Source: Neptuniibacter sp. UBA6509 (lineage in GTDB: Bacteria; Pseudomonadota; Gammaproteobacteria; Pseudomonadales; Balneatricaceae). Taken from it: a stretch of 64,000 nucleotides of DNA. Shown here piece by piece: positions 55,919-63,605 of this stretch. A program made the translations under genes and the position numbers. Under the pieces are notes generated by a model. The model had not been told where the DNA came from and made no database searches. It was given only the letters and a program-made list of their open reading frames with translations. Every line of letters begins with the position of its first letter. Positions within the stretch are counted from its first letter, which is position 1. The stretch is from assembly GCA_002435145.1 (NCBI GenBank), contig DJLT01000096.1, positions 1 to 64,000 on the forward strand, given 5' to 3'.

Positions 55919-56875
55919 TTAGAACTTAATGCGCATGCCAGCAAGTAGATCTAGGTCGTAATCAGTACCAGCATCATCATCACGGTGAGTGATTTCAGCG
56001 AATACAGAAACGTTTTTCTGTGCTGGGAATTTGTAAGTTACGTTACCGTAAATTGCATCTTCATCCATGTTAGCAGCATCGTAATCGTGCTCCATGTAGC
56101 CTACGGAAACTTTAGTGCTTTTCGCTGCTTTGAATGTAGCAACAAGGTTAGTCATAGCTACGTCATTATTGCTAGTACCTTGGTCAGAGACACCGTAGTC
56201 CATACCTAGCTTAGCAAAGCCTGCATCAAACTCAGCGCTTAGACCCCAAATATCAACAGAGTCAGACGTTGGTGTAGCTTTAAGCGTTTGAAAAGCTGCG
56301 CCTAGTGTTACTGTGTCAAAGCCACCTTCAACAAAGATTTCAGTTGATTCATTATTAGAACTATCTTCACCGTCAGCTTCTAGTTCATGAGAGATAGCTA
56401 CACGAGCAACATCGAAGTCAGCATCGAAGCGGATTACGTCATCACCTTTATATGAGCCAAACTCATGGAATACGTCTTTGCCAAGAGATTCTTCGATAGC
56501 TTTTTCAACGCCGAAATCATACGCTGCATTGTCCATTTTACCAACTTGAAAAGACATGTTGTGTGCCTTCATGCCTAGGTAAGCTTCTTCAAGATCGTCA
56601 CCAGACTGTTTGTCTTCAGCAGCGTTTTTGAAACCGAAGTCTAGTTGGCCATATGCAGTTAAACCGTTACCAAGATCGTATGCGATAGAGTTCTTAATCT
56701 CTAGGTCGTCAAACTCAACTTCGGCATCTTTGGATTTGCTTGCGTTATCGCGCAGTTGAACTTGCCAATCACCTTTCATTTTAAAGGTGATTCCATTGTC
56801 TTCATAAATAGTTGCTGCAAACGCAGAGTTAGCTGTAATTGCAGCGATAGCCGTTGCAAGGATTAACTTTTTCAT
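55919..56875 (-). CDS. Gram-negative porin
   Basis: The 318-residue outer-membrane porin has a signal peptide (about 1-21, ending NSAFAATIYED), alternating beta strands and a terminal Phe (LLAGMRIKF) for BAM recognition. It resembles the general trimeric porin family (Porin_4/OmpC-like). The mature protein is very acidic, in line with a marine habitat. It lies 51 bases after the DUF2057 gene on the same strand. The substrate cannot be predicted. Confidence 0.9.
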   Translation of the reverse strand: MKKLILATAIAAITANSAFAATIYEDNGITFKMKGDWQVQLRDNASKSKDAEVEFDDLEIKNSIAYDLGNGLTAYGQLDFGFKNAAEDKQSGDDLEEAYLGMKAHNMSFQVGKMDNAAYDFGVEKAIEESLGKDVFHEFGSYKGDDVIRFDADFDVARVAISHELEADGEDSSNNESTEIFVEGGFDTVTLGAAFQTLKATPTSDSVDIWGLSAEFDAGFAKLGMDYGVSDQGTSNNDVAMTNLVATFKAAKSTKVSVGYMEHDYDAANMDEDAIYGNVTYKFPAQKNVSVFAEITHRDDDAGTDYDLDLLAGMRIKF

Positions 56876-56926
56876 TTTAATACTCTCCGGGAGATTTAAA
56901 TAAATGGATATTCTTTGAAAATTTAA

Positions 56927-57598
56927 TTAATGATTTTTTATTAATTCTTTAAATGAATTTCTGGTTTCTTGATCTGCTTGGTTGTACCAAAAAATCAGCA
57001 TTTTAGCGGGCGTATTTTCTTTGTTTATATCACTTGATTTGTTAGCCATATTCGAATTTATTGGCTTTATATCTGTAGGGGTGAAAAATTGTTTTTTTGG
57101 TAGGGACGCTGGGTTGTTAGACTTGTTGAATATTTCAAGCTCACGTTCATAGTCACGACCAAATTGAAAACCGTTTTTTTCAATTATTGCTGCTTTAAAA
57201 TCGACTTTTTTTCCTGAGCTTGTTGTTAATGCCCAGTTTGATTTTTTTTCAAACTCTTTGATATCAATAAGTTTTTTTATTTCAGGTGCAGATAATTTTA
57301 AGTTTTTATCGTGTTGCTCAAATAGCAATACAAATGACTTTGAATGTTCTAATTCATATTCGCCGCTTCTTTTTATCTCAGCCGTATAATTAACCATTAT
57401 TTGGTTAATTCCATTGGGTAACTTATACGTAGTGGAGTTATTTAAAAAACTATCCGTATTTACTTCTTTTCCATTACTAGCAATTAAGTTAATACCTTCG
57501 CCAAGATTTAAAATATTATCAGCAGACGCGTATGAAGCGCTTATCAACAATAAACTGCCTAGTAATATTTCTTTTTTTATGATTTTAAATAAATTCAA
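56927..57598 (-). CDS. DUF2057 family exported protein (YccT/CsgI-like)
   Basis: The 223-residue protein has a signal peptide (about 1-26, ending SYASADN) and DUF2057-type features: EGINLIASNGKEV, LPNGINQIMVNYTAEIKRSGEYE, and the C-terminal MLIFWYNQADQETRNSFKELI. E. coli YccT (CsgI) inhibits curli formation. The coding sequence is visibly more AT-rich than its neighbours, with many A/T-ending codons. This may mean transfer or weak expression selection. A Fur-like site lies about 155 bases upstream. Confidence 0.82.
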   Translation of the reverse strand: MNLFKIIKKEILLGSLLLISASYASADNILNLGEGINLIASNGKEVNTDSFLNNSTTYKLPNGINQIMVNYTAEIKRSGEYELEHSKSFVLLFEQHDKNLKLSAPEIKKLIDIKEFEKKSNWALTTSSGKKVDFKAAIIEKNGFQFGRDYERELEIFNKSNNPASLPKKQFFTPTDIKPINSNMANKSSDINKENTPAKMLIFWYNQADQETRNSFKELIKNH

Positions 57599-57751
57599 CT
57601 TAATTGCCTTTACTCGTTGTTTGATTTCTTATGCGGCGGAATATTAGCGGCTTAATATTTCATTTGTATTTAAGAAATATTTCTTTCTTGATAATTTTTT
57701 AATTTATCAAAAATACACCTAAATCCGCGAGGGTGTGGATTGTAATAGTGT

Positions 57752-57766
57752 TGATAATGATTTGCA
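57752..57766 (-). promoter_or_regulatory. Fur-box-like site upstream of the DUF2057 gene
   Basis: TGATAAT-G-ATTTGCA matches the 7-1-7 Fur core TGATAAT-N-ATTATCA at 12 of 14 positions. It lies in the AT-rich gap (57599-57870) upstream of the DUF2057 gene. Confidence 0.4.
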
Positions 57767-57830
57767 ATACGGTAAGCGTTTATTTTATGTTGATTGTTAT
57801 TATAAACTTTGGTTGGTTGTTGTGGGAGGA

Positions 57831-57853
57831 AGCCCCTTGATAAGCAAGGGGCT
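57831..57853. terminator. Strong hairpin downstream of the phytase-like gene
   Basis: AGCCCCTTG/CAAGGGGCT (57831-57839 with 57845-57853) forms a 9-bp stem with a 5-base loop, 18 bases after the stop codon of the minus-strand gene. The T tract is missing, so termination is uncertain; it may protect the 3' end. Confidence 0.5.
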
Positions 57854-57870
57854 ATAAGATTCATTGGGAA

Positions 57871-60042
57871 CTATAGGCTGTTGATTGAGAAGAAAAGTGT
57901 TTCACCAGAACTATCATCGACACCATCGTTATCGGTAATGGCGAATGCTGTACCGTTAACATCGACGGTAAATCCTTCGATTTTGTCGGTGATATAACCG
58001 TTGAGCGACTTAAGGTCAGGGATGAAATCTCTTACAATTTCTTTGTTCACTATAGGGAGAGGCTCCCCGAGCGGCGCGGTTGATAGTGATGATAGGAGGA
58101 TACGGGTTAGCTGTTTTGTTTTGGCATTTTTACCTAGCTGATTATCACGCTCAATTAAGTACAGCGCGTCGTTATGGGCTGTGATTTCTGATAGACCAAC
58201 CCAGCCTGTATTCGTTTTTTCAAGGGGATAGTGTGCTGCGCGCCATTCTTTTGTTTTAAAATTGTATGCAAGCAGTTTTACTAACCCTTTTGGATCGTCA
58301 GCCCACTCTCGTTGGATTGCAATCCAAAGTGTATCGCCAACTTGAGTTATACCTTCAGCACCGAAGTGTTGCTCGTAAGCCATTAACTTCGCTGGGAAGT
58401 TGATGGTTTGATCAATCTCTCCGTTAGGGGTTATATGGTAGATAGCATGGGGAACTTTTTTCTTTGAATTGCCTTCAGAGGCCAACCAGAAACCATGCTC
58501 GCCATCGACGGAAATTCCTTCTAAATCTAGTTTCTTAGCGGGTTCACCATCGCGAGTCACGGGTAGTGCTTTAGTGATAATCGCCGGTGTCTGCGTTGCA
58601 TCAATGCTGAAGATCGTTGGCTGATTGGCATAGAAGCTATCATTTACCGCGTAAAGTTGACCTGCTTTTTTAGGATCTGCGGCAAGGCCTGAAAGCGCGC
58701 CCCAACCAATTGGCATACCTTTCTCGTCAGTTTTAGAGACAAGTTGAGGGTAGGCTGCTGCTTTATCACTGAGTTCATAAATCATCACGTGTGCGCGAGG
58801 GCCTTTATCTTCAATAAGGTCCTTTTCATTAGCGCTGATTAGAAGGTTACGGCTAGGAATAGTGACTGCAGATTCTGGTGCAATACCTGACGGTAGCATC
58901 TGCACAAACTCTGGTTCTTTTCCTGTATCGCGGTATACGCCAATAACTGAAGCGCGTTCAGACAGTATGAATATGTAAGTGTCTTTTCCGAATTTACCAA
59001 TAGCAACGCCTTCAGGTTCATTACCTTTTTTACCTGAGCGTTTGTCAGGGTAGTGACCCGTTGCAATTACCTTGTGCTCGAAATCAGAACCTGACTCGTA
59101 CATGACTTCGCCATTTTTATTAAAAATGGTAAAGCCGCGAGAACCTCCATTAAAGTCTCCTTCGTTTGCTGTAACGAAGCGCTCATTATCGATCCATTTA
59201 ACAGAATCTGGCTCGCGTAGGCGTGTTTGTGTGTTGGAGAAATCCAACGCTTTATCTTTCTTTGTATCGATCATCGCTAGCTCAGCTGAACCTGCTGAGA
59301 AGTGGTTGATGATTTTTCCTGTTGCTGCCTCAACAATGGCAAGATGGTTGTTCTCTTGAAGTGTTACGACAATCTCGTTGTTGTCGTTAAAGTCAACAAA
59401 TTCTGGTTCAGGGTCGTCTGAGCCAATTTCTGACATGCCGGCCATGTCGACTTTTTTCATTTTGTTACACACTAACTTTCCATTGTCTAATGGAACGATT
59501 GTTAGGTAACCCGCCGGTAGCTGCGGTAGTGCGCCATCGTTTAGATCTTCGTCGCGCTCGTTCTCAATCGCAACCGCAACATACTTTTGATCTTTAGATA
59601 CGGCAACTGAATCGGGTTGCCCCCCTAAGTCGCAGCTTCCAGTTACTTTATGATCTTTAAGGCTTAGGGACACTAGTTTGCCGCTTGGCTTAACATAGCT
59701 TTCTGATGTGTTTACGCCAGCGAGTACGCTTTTACTTGTCACGGCTACGGCGGTAGGTTCCCCATCCAGAGCTACGAAACCACCCGGTTTAGGCTTAGAG
59801 GCATCTTTAATATCAATAAAGCCAATGCCACCTAAAGGGCTATCAGAGTAAACAAGGGTATTACCATCTTTAGTTGCGGCGATAATTTCTGCGGATGTTT
59901 CAGTCGTAACTGCGGAACCTGCAGGTAAATTGTGAATGTTAGCGAAAGTGGCAATACGGTTAAATGTGTCTGCTTGAGCGGTTGCGGCAGCAGAGGCTAA
60001 GGTTAATGCAATGAGGGTGTGTTTACCTGGGTGGCCAAACAT
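57871..60042 (-). CDS. Exported phytase-like esterase/beta-propeller protein
   Basis: The 723-residue periplasmic or extracellular protein has a signal peptide (about 1-24, ending AAATAQADT). The N-terminal half (about 30-440) has seven-bladed propeller-like repeats (QPDSVAVSKDQKYVAVAIENERDEDLNDG, REPDSVKWIDNERFVTANEGD). The C-terminal half (about 440-720) matches the esterase-like/phytase-type domain, with KLDLEGISVDGEHGFWLASEG and KIEGFTVDVNGTAFAITDNDGVDDSSGETLFF. Such proteins are often found with PhoX and are predicted phosphoesterases. It diverges from phoX and carries a Pho-box-like repeat upstream. The substrate is unknown. Confidence 0.83.
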   Translation of the reverse strand: MFGHPGKHTLIALTLASAAATAQADTFNRIATFANIHNLPAGSAVTTETSAEIIAATKDGNTLVYSDSPLGGIGFIDIKDASKPKPGGFVALDGEPTAVAVTSKSVLAGVNTSESYVKPSGKLVSLSLKDHKVTGSCDLGGQPDSVAVSKDQKYVAVAIENERDEDLNDGALPQLPAGYLTIVPLDNGKLVCNKMKKVDMAGMSEIGSDDPEPEFVDFNDNNEIVVTLQENNHLAIVEAATGKIINHFSAGSAELAMIDTKKDKALDFSNTQTRLREPDSVKWIDNERFVTANEGDFNGGSRGFTIFNKNGEVMYESGSDFEHKVIATGHYPDKRSGKKGNEPEGVAIGKFGKDTYIFILSERASVIGVYRDTGKEPEFVQMLPSGIAPESAVTIPSRNLLISANEKDLIEDKGPRAHVMIYELSDKAAAYPQLVSKTDEKGMPIGWGALSGLAADPKKAGQLYAVNDSFYANQPTIFSIDATQTPAIITKALPVTRDGEPAKKLDLEGISVDGEHGFWLASEGNSKKKVPHAIYHITPNGEIDQTINFPAKLMAYEQHFGAEGITQVGDTLWIAIQREWADDPKGLVKLLAYNFKTKEWRAAHYPLEKTNTGWVGLSEITAHNDALYLIERDNQLGKNAKTKQLTRILLSSLSTAPLGEPLPIVNKEIVRDFIPDLKSLNGYITDKIEGFTVDVNGTAFAITDNDGVDDSSGETLFFSINSL

Positions 60043-60087
60043 TTTTTAGACTCCTATTAATAGGGTGCGTCAGTGATTAGGAGCGCG

Positions 60088-60121
60088 ATCCTATGGGGGC
60101 TCTATGACAGTTATGTGATGG
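60088..60121 (-). promoter_or_regulatory. Pho box and -10 of the phytase-like gene
   Basis: On the minus strand CCATCAC-ATAA-CTGTCAT (60104-60121) is two 7-mers with 11-base spacing, as in PhoB boxes (CTGTCAT repeats). TAGGAT (60088-60093) lies 10 bases further, a normal PhoB -10 distance. The second repeat is perfect, the first is weaker. Confidence 0.55.
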
Positions 60122-60265
60122 GAAAGCTTTCTTTAAAGTTTTTGGTTGGGTTTTTGTGTTGTTAACTTGTTGAATTGTAGGTGTTATTTTGATTTATATT
60201 TGGGTTTTTTTTTGTCATGTTAAAGATTGGTGAAGTTTTTGTTTCGTCTACTGTGTATGCTTGTT

Positions 60266-60299
60266 TTGTCATTGTTTTGTCACTCAAACACTCTACTTT
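60266..60299 (+). promoter_or_regulatory. Pho box and -10 of phoX
   Basis: TTGTCAT-TGTT-TTGTCAC (60266-60283) is two near-perfect PhoB half-repeats with 11-base spacing. A weak -10-like TACTTT (60294-60299) follows 10 bases later. It leaves a leader of about 90 bases to the phoX ATG. Confidence 0.7.
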
Positions 60300-60397
60300 C
60301 ACCACTTTGATTAATCGGTTGCAAGGCATCTTTGGCTTTGGTTATAAAAAGCGAGTCCGCTTTAGCCTTTACTTATAAATACAATGGGTGAATAAAA

Positions 60398-62320
60398 ATG
60401 GGTTACGACAATTCACATGACATTTGCAGTAATTTGAAAAATGAGCAGGACTCTGAATTTACACGTATGACTGACAAAGTGGTTAGTCGTCGTGGTTTTA
60501 TGGCGGGTATGGGGGCGCTGGGTCTTGGGGCTTTTATTGGCTTGTCACCTATTGCAAAGTCTGTTCAAGCTGCGATGTCATCGTCAGTTACAAGTAAATT
60601 GATTGGTTTTAAGCCCGTGCCTGCCAGTACTGCTGATTCAGTCGTAGTGCCTGAAGGCTATAAAGCAACCAATCTGATCTCTTGGGGTGATCCAATCTTT
60701 GCAAATGCGCCTGAATTTGATCCATCAGGTAAAGCTCCAGCTTCTAGTCAGGCCCAGCAGTTTGGTGATAATACGGATGGTATGACGCTTTTCCCGTTGT
60801 CTGATGACCGTGCAGTTATGGCGGTTAATAACGAATACACTAACAACGATCTGCTGTTTGACCACAAGGGCGAAAGCATGACAGCGAATGATGTTAAAAA
60901 AGCACAGAATGCTCATGGTGTGTCTGTATTTGAGATCAAGAAGACGTCTAAAGGTTGGGAGGTTGATCGCAGCGGTAAGCTGAATCGTCGTATCACCGCT
61001 AACACACCGATGCAGTTGACGGGGCCAGCTGCCGGCCATGATCTACTGAAAACTGCTGCAGATCCGAGCGGTGTCGAAGTGTTGGGTACTTTTAATAACT
61101 GTGCAAATGGCGAAACCCCGTGGGGTACCTACCTCACCTGTGAAGAGAACTTCCATAACTACTTCGGTACGCCAGATGAGTCTTACGATGTTCCTGCTGA
61201 ACAGAAGCGCTACGGTATCAAGCCGGCTGATAAGCGTTATCAGTGGAGCAAGTTCGACGAGCGTTTTGATCTGGCTAAAAACCCGAATGAACCAAACCGT
61301 CATGGCTGGGTTGTTGAAATAGATCCAAAGAATCCAGAGTCTAAACCCCAGAAGCGTACGGCATTGGGGCGTTTTAAACATGAAAATGCTGCGCTGATGA
61401 TCGAAAGCAGCGGTCATGTTGTTGTTTATCTGGGTGATGATGAGCGTGGTGAACACCTGTACAAGTTTGTTTCTAAAGGCAAATACGATGCTAACAACCA
61501 GGCTAATAACCGTAAGCTGCTGGATGAAGGCACGTTATATGTTGCTAAGTTCACTGCTAACGAAGGTGAGTTGAAAGGTAAAGGGCATTGGATTGAACTG
61601 ACATTCGGCAAAAACGGTTTGACTCCTGAGAACGGTTTCAACAGCCAGGCTGAAGTGTTGATTCATACTCGCCTTGCTGCAACTCAGGTGGGTGGAACGA
61701 CGATGGACCGTCCTGAGTGGGTTGCGATTCACCCAAGTAAGAAGAGCGCTTTCTGTACACTGACTAACAATAAAAATCGTGGTAACAAAGATAATCAGCC
61801 AATTGGTGGACCAAACCCACGCGGGTCTAACAAGTACGGACAGATTGTTCGTTGGATGCCTGCTAATGGTAACCACACCACCGCTGAATTTGATTGGGAT
61901 CTTTATGTCATTGCCGGCAACCCATCTATCCATAAAGAGGGGCTTTTAGCGGGTAGCAGTAATGTTACGTCTGAGAATATGTTTAATAGCCCTGATGGAC
62001 TCGGTTTTGATAACGCGGGCCGTATGTGGATTATGACTGATGGTAAGTACTCTAATAAAGATGACTTTGCGGGTATGGGTAACAACCAGATGTTGTGTGG
62101 TGATCCAGAAACGCGTGAAATTCATCGTTTTCTTGCGGGTCCAATCGCATGTGAGGTTACAGGTTTGACGTTCACACCTGATCAGAAGACTATGTTTGTA
62201 GGTATCCAGCATCCAGGTGAAAAAGGTAAACCTTCTCACTTCCCAGAGGGTGGGGAAAGCAAGCCTCGTTCAACTATCGTGATGATCACTCGTGAAGATG
62301 GTGGGGTGATTGGCGCGTAA
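60398..62320 (+). CDS. phoX: PhoX-family alkaline phosphatase, Tat-exported
   Basis: The 640-residue DUF839/PhoX protein has a twin-arginine signal: SRRGFMAG with Arg31 and Arg32, then a hydrophobic stretch (about 36-58). The beta-propeller body has WGTYLTCEENFHNYFG, GRFKHENAALMIESSGHVVVYLGDDERGEHLYKFVS and the C-terminal GFDNAGRMWIMTDG and GPIACEVTGLTFTPDQKTMFVGIQHPGE. PhoX enzymes are calcium- and iron-dependent alkaline phosphatases that release phosphate from organic esters, common in marine bacteria. The extra 29 residues before the RR pair are unusual. The upstream Pho box agrees with phosphate-starvation control. It is followed by a terminator. Confidence 0.95.
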   Translation: MGYDNSHDICSNLKNEQDSEFTRMTDKVVSRRGFMAGMGALGLGAFIGLSPIAKSVQAAMSSSVTSKLIGFKPVPASTADSVVVPEGYKATNLISWGDPIFANAPEFDPSGKAPASSQAQQFGDNTDGMTLFPLSDDRAVMAVNNEYTNNDLLFDHKGESMTANDVKKAQNAHGVSVFEIKKTSKGWEVDRSGKLNRRITANTPMQLTGPAAGHDLLKTAADPSGVEVLGTFNNCANGETPWGTYLTCEENFHNYFGTPDESYDVPAEQKRYGIKPADKRYQWSKFDERFDLAKNPNEPNRHGWVVEIDPKNPESKPQKRTALGRFKHENAALMIESSGHVVVYLGDDERGEHLYKFVSKGKYDANNQANNRKLLDEGTLYVAKFTANEGELKGKGHWIELTFGKNGLTPENGFNSQAEVLIHTRLAATQVGGTTMDRPEWVAIHPSKKSAFCTLTNNKNRGNKDNQPIGGPNPRGSNKYGQIVRWMPANGNHTTAEFDWDLYVIAGNPSIHKEGLLAGSSNVTSENMFNSPDGLGFDNAGRMWIMTDGKYSNKDDFAGMGNNQMLCGDPETREIHRFLAGPIACEVTGLTFTPDQKTMFVGIQHPGEKGKPSHFPEGGESKPRSTIVMITREDGGVIGA

Positions 62321-62348
62321 CGTTAGCGTGTGATTTTTGCTGCGTGTT

Positions 62349-62380
62349 AAAAAAGGGAGACAGGTTGTCTTCCTTTTTTT
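62349..62380 (+). terminator. Rho-independent terminator after phoX
   Basis: A stem running AGGGAGACA/TGTCTTCCT, extended by A and T runs (about 62349-62362 with 62366-62380), ends in seven T residues. It lies about 30 bases after the phoX stop. Confidence 0.88.
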
Positions 62381-62394
62381 GTGCTTTGCTGAAA

Positions 62395-62423
62395 CAAAAA
62401 AACCGGCATAAGCCGGTTTTTTT
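62395..62423. terminator. Bidirectional terminator between phoX and the FabG-like gene
   Basis: AACCGGC-ATAA-GCCGGTT (62401-62418) is flanked by A runs on the left and T runs on the right, and suits termination of the minus-strand reductase gene. Confidence 0.9.
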
Positions 62424-62436
62424 AAATAACTTTGAA

Positions 62437-63204
62437 TTAGATGCGTAGGCCGCCATCAACTTCAAAGCAGCGACCGCTGATGTAGTCATTTTCAAGAATG
62501 AAAGTAACTGTTTTAGCGATTTCAGCTGGAGTACCAAGGCGTTTAGCTGGGATGCCTGCAGCAATTTTATCAAGTGCTTCAGGTTTCATGCTCATTACCA
62601 TCTCAGTACCGATGTAGCCTGGAGCGATAGAAGCAGCACGGATTTTGTAACGTGCAAGTTCTTTAGCCCAAGTAACAGCCATTGCTTCTACGCCTGCTTT
62701 AGTTGCAGTGTAGTTAGTCTGGCCCATGTTGCCTGAACGAGAGATAGAAGAGATGTTGATGATGCAGCCTTCAACACCTAGGTCGATCATCTGTGCAGCA
62801 GCTTCACGTGCACATAGGAATGTACCAGTAAGGTTAACATCCATAACCAGATTCCACTGATCCATAGACATTTTCTTAGCTACTTTGCCTGTTTCGCGGT
62901 CAACTTTTAGGAAAAGACCGTCACGAGTGATACCAGCGTTGTTTACTAGACCACTTAGTGTGCCAAAATCTGCTACTACAGATTTGAACATCTGTTCTAC
63001 TTCGTCTTCATTTGCAACGTTGCAAACATAAGCGCGTGCTTCAACACCTTGCTCCATGCAAAGGCCAACAGTAGTGTCTAAGTCTTCTTGGCTTAGATCA
63101 GCCAATGCTAATTTTGCGCCCTGAGAAGCTAGTTCAAGCGCCATTGCGCGACCAAGACCACGGCCACCGCCAGTTACAACAATTACTTTATCTTTGAGTT
63201 CCAT
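62437..63204 (-). CDS. FabG-like short-chain dehydrogenase/reductase
   Basis: The 255-residue classical SDR has the TGGGRGLG cofactor loop near residue 11, LVNNAGI near 86-92, NISSISRSGNMGQTNYTATKAG with the catalytic Ser-Tyr-Lys, and a C-terminal GRCFEVDGGLRI. It most resembles FabG or acetoacetyl-CoA reductases, which reduce 3-oxoacyl thioesters. It is not in a fab cluster, so it may be a paralogue for another 3-oxoacyl substrate. An insertion (KVDRETGKVAKKMSMDQW) near residue 100 is characteristic of a subgroup. Confidence 0.88.
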   Translation of the reverse strand: MELKDKVIVVTGGGRGLGRAMALELASQGAKLALADLSQEDLDTTVGLCMEQGVEARAYVCNVANEDEVEQMFKSVVADFGTLSGLVNNAGITRDGLFLKVDRETGKVAKKMSMDQWNLVMDVNLTGTFLCAREAAAQMIDLGVEGCIINISSISRSGNMGQTNYTATKAGVEAMAVTWAKELARYKIRAASIAPGYIGTEMVMSMKPEALDKIAAGIPAKRLGTPAEIAKTVTFILENDYISGRCFEVDGGLRI

Positions 63205-63605
63205 TTAGGACTACCCTTACTTCGGTTGACTCTGAATTTATTGTGCGTTGCGTCATTGTGCAGAAATTAAACTTATAATGCTTTTGCGGAAATGTCCACA
63301 TATTGACTGTATGAATTGCTATATCTATAAGTTTTATATACTTTTGAGGGGTATTTTTATTAGTGATTTCATATATGTAAGTATATGTTTTTACGCTTTT
63401 TTATTGCGTTGCAATATAGGTCTGTACTTAAGTATTAAGCCTGTTTTCTTGGTGTGGTCTGAGTGGTTTTTTTAAGTAAAGCGAATTAAAAAGCGCTCAA
63501 AACTTGAAAAAGTGGGTAGTAACCCATACGAATAGTAGATGTTACTGTTTAATAGAGAGGCTAACTCTACTGAATGGTACTTATTTATGGCTAACGAGGC
63601 GCTGC
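63205..63605. other. 401-base non-coding region upstream of fxsA
   Basis: The gap is AT-rich between 63260 and 63440 and holds a sigma-32-like promoter at 63503-63527. A 75-codon plus-strand frame at 63248-63475 has no ribosome-binding site, has a skewed composition rich in Cys, Ile and Phe, and is not called. Confidence 0.55.
63503..63527 (+). promoter_or_regulatory. Sigma-32-like heat-shock promoter for fxsA
   Basis: CTTGAAA (63503-63509) is followed after 12 bases by ACCCAT (63522-63527), close to the sigma-32 pattern CTTGAAA-N11-16-CCCCAT. It would start transcription about 70 bases before fxsA. fxsA commonly precedes groESL. Confidence 0.5.

Larger units (their letters stand above)
60043..60397. 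other. 355-base divergent control region of the phosphatase pair
   Basis: The gap holds two Pho-box-like repeats in opposite orientations (minus strand 60104-60121, plus strand 60266-60283), an extra TTGTCAT half-site at 60212-60218, and -10-like hexamers on both sides. I see no open reading frame in it. Confidence 0.65.

Noticed and set aside
63248..63475. 75-codon plus-strand frame in the fxsA upstream region
   Set aside because: No ribosome-binding site, composition dominated by Cys, Ile, Phe and Tyr from AT-rich DNA, and it covers the likely control region of fxsA.
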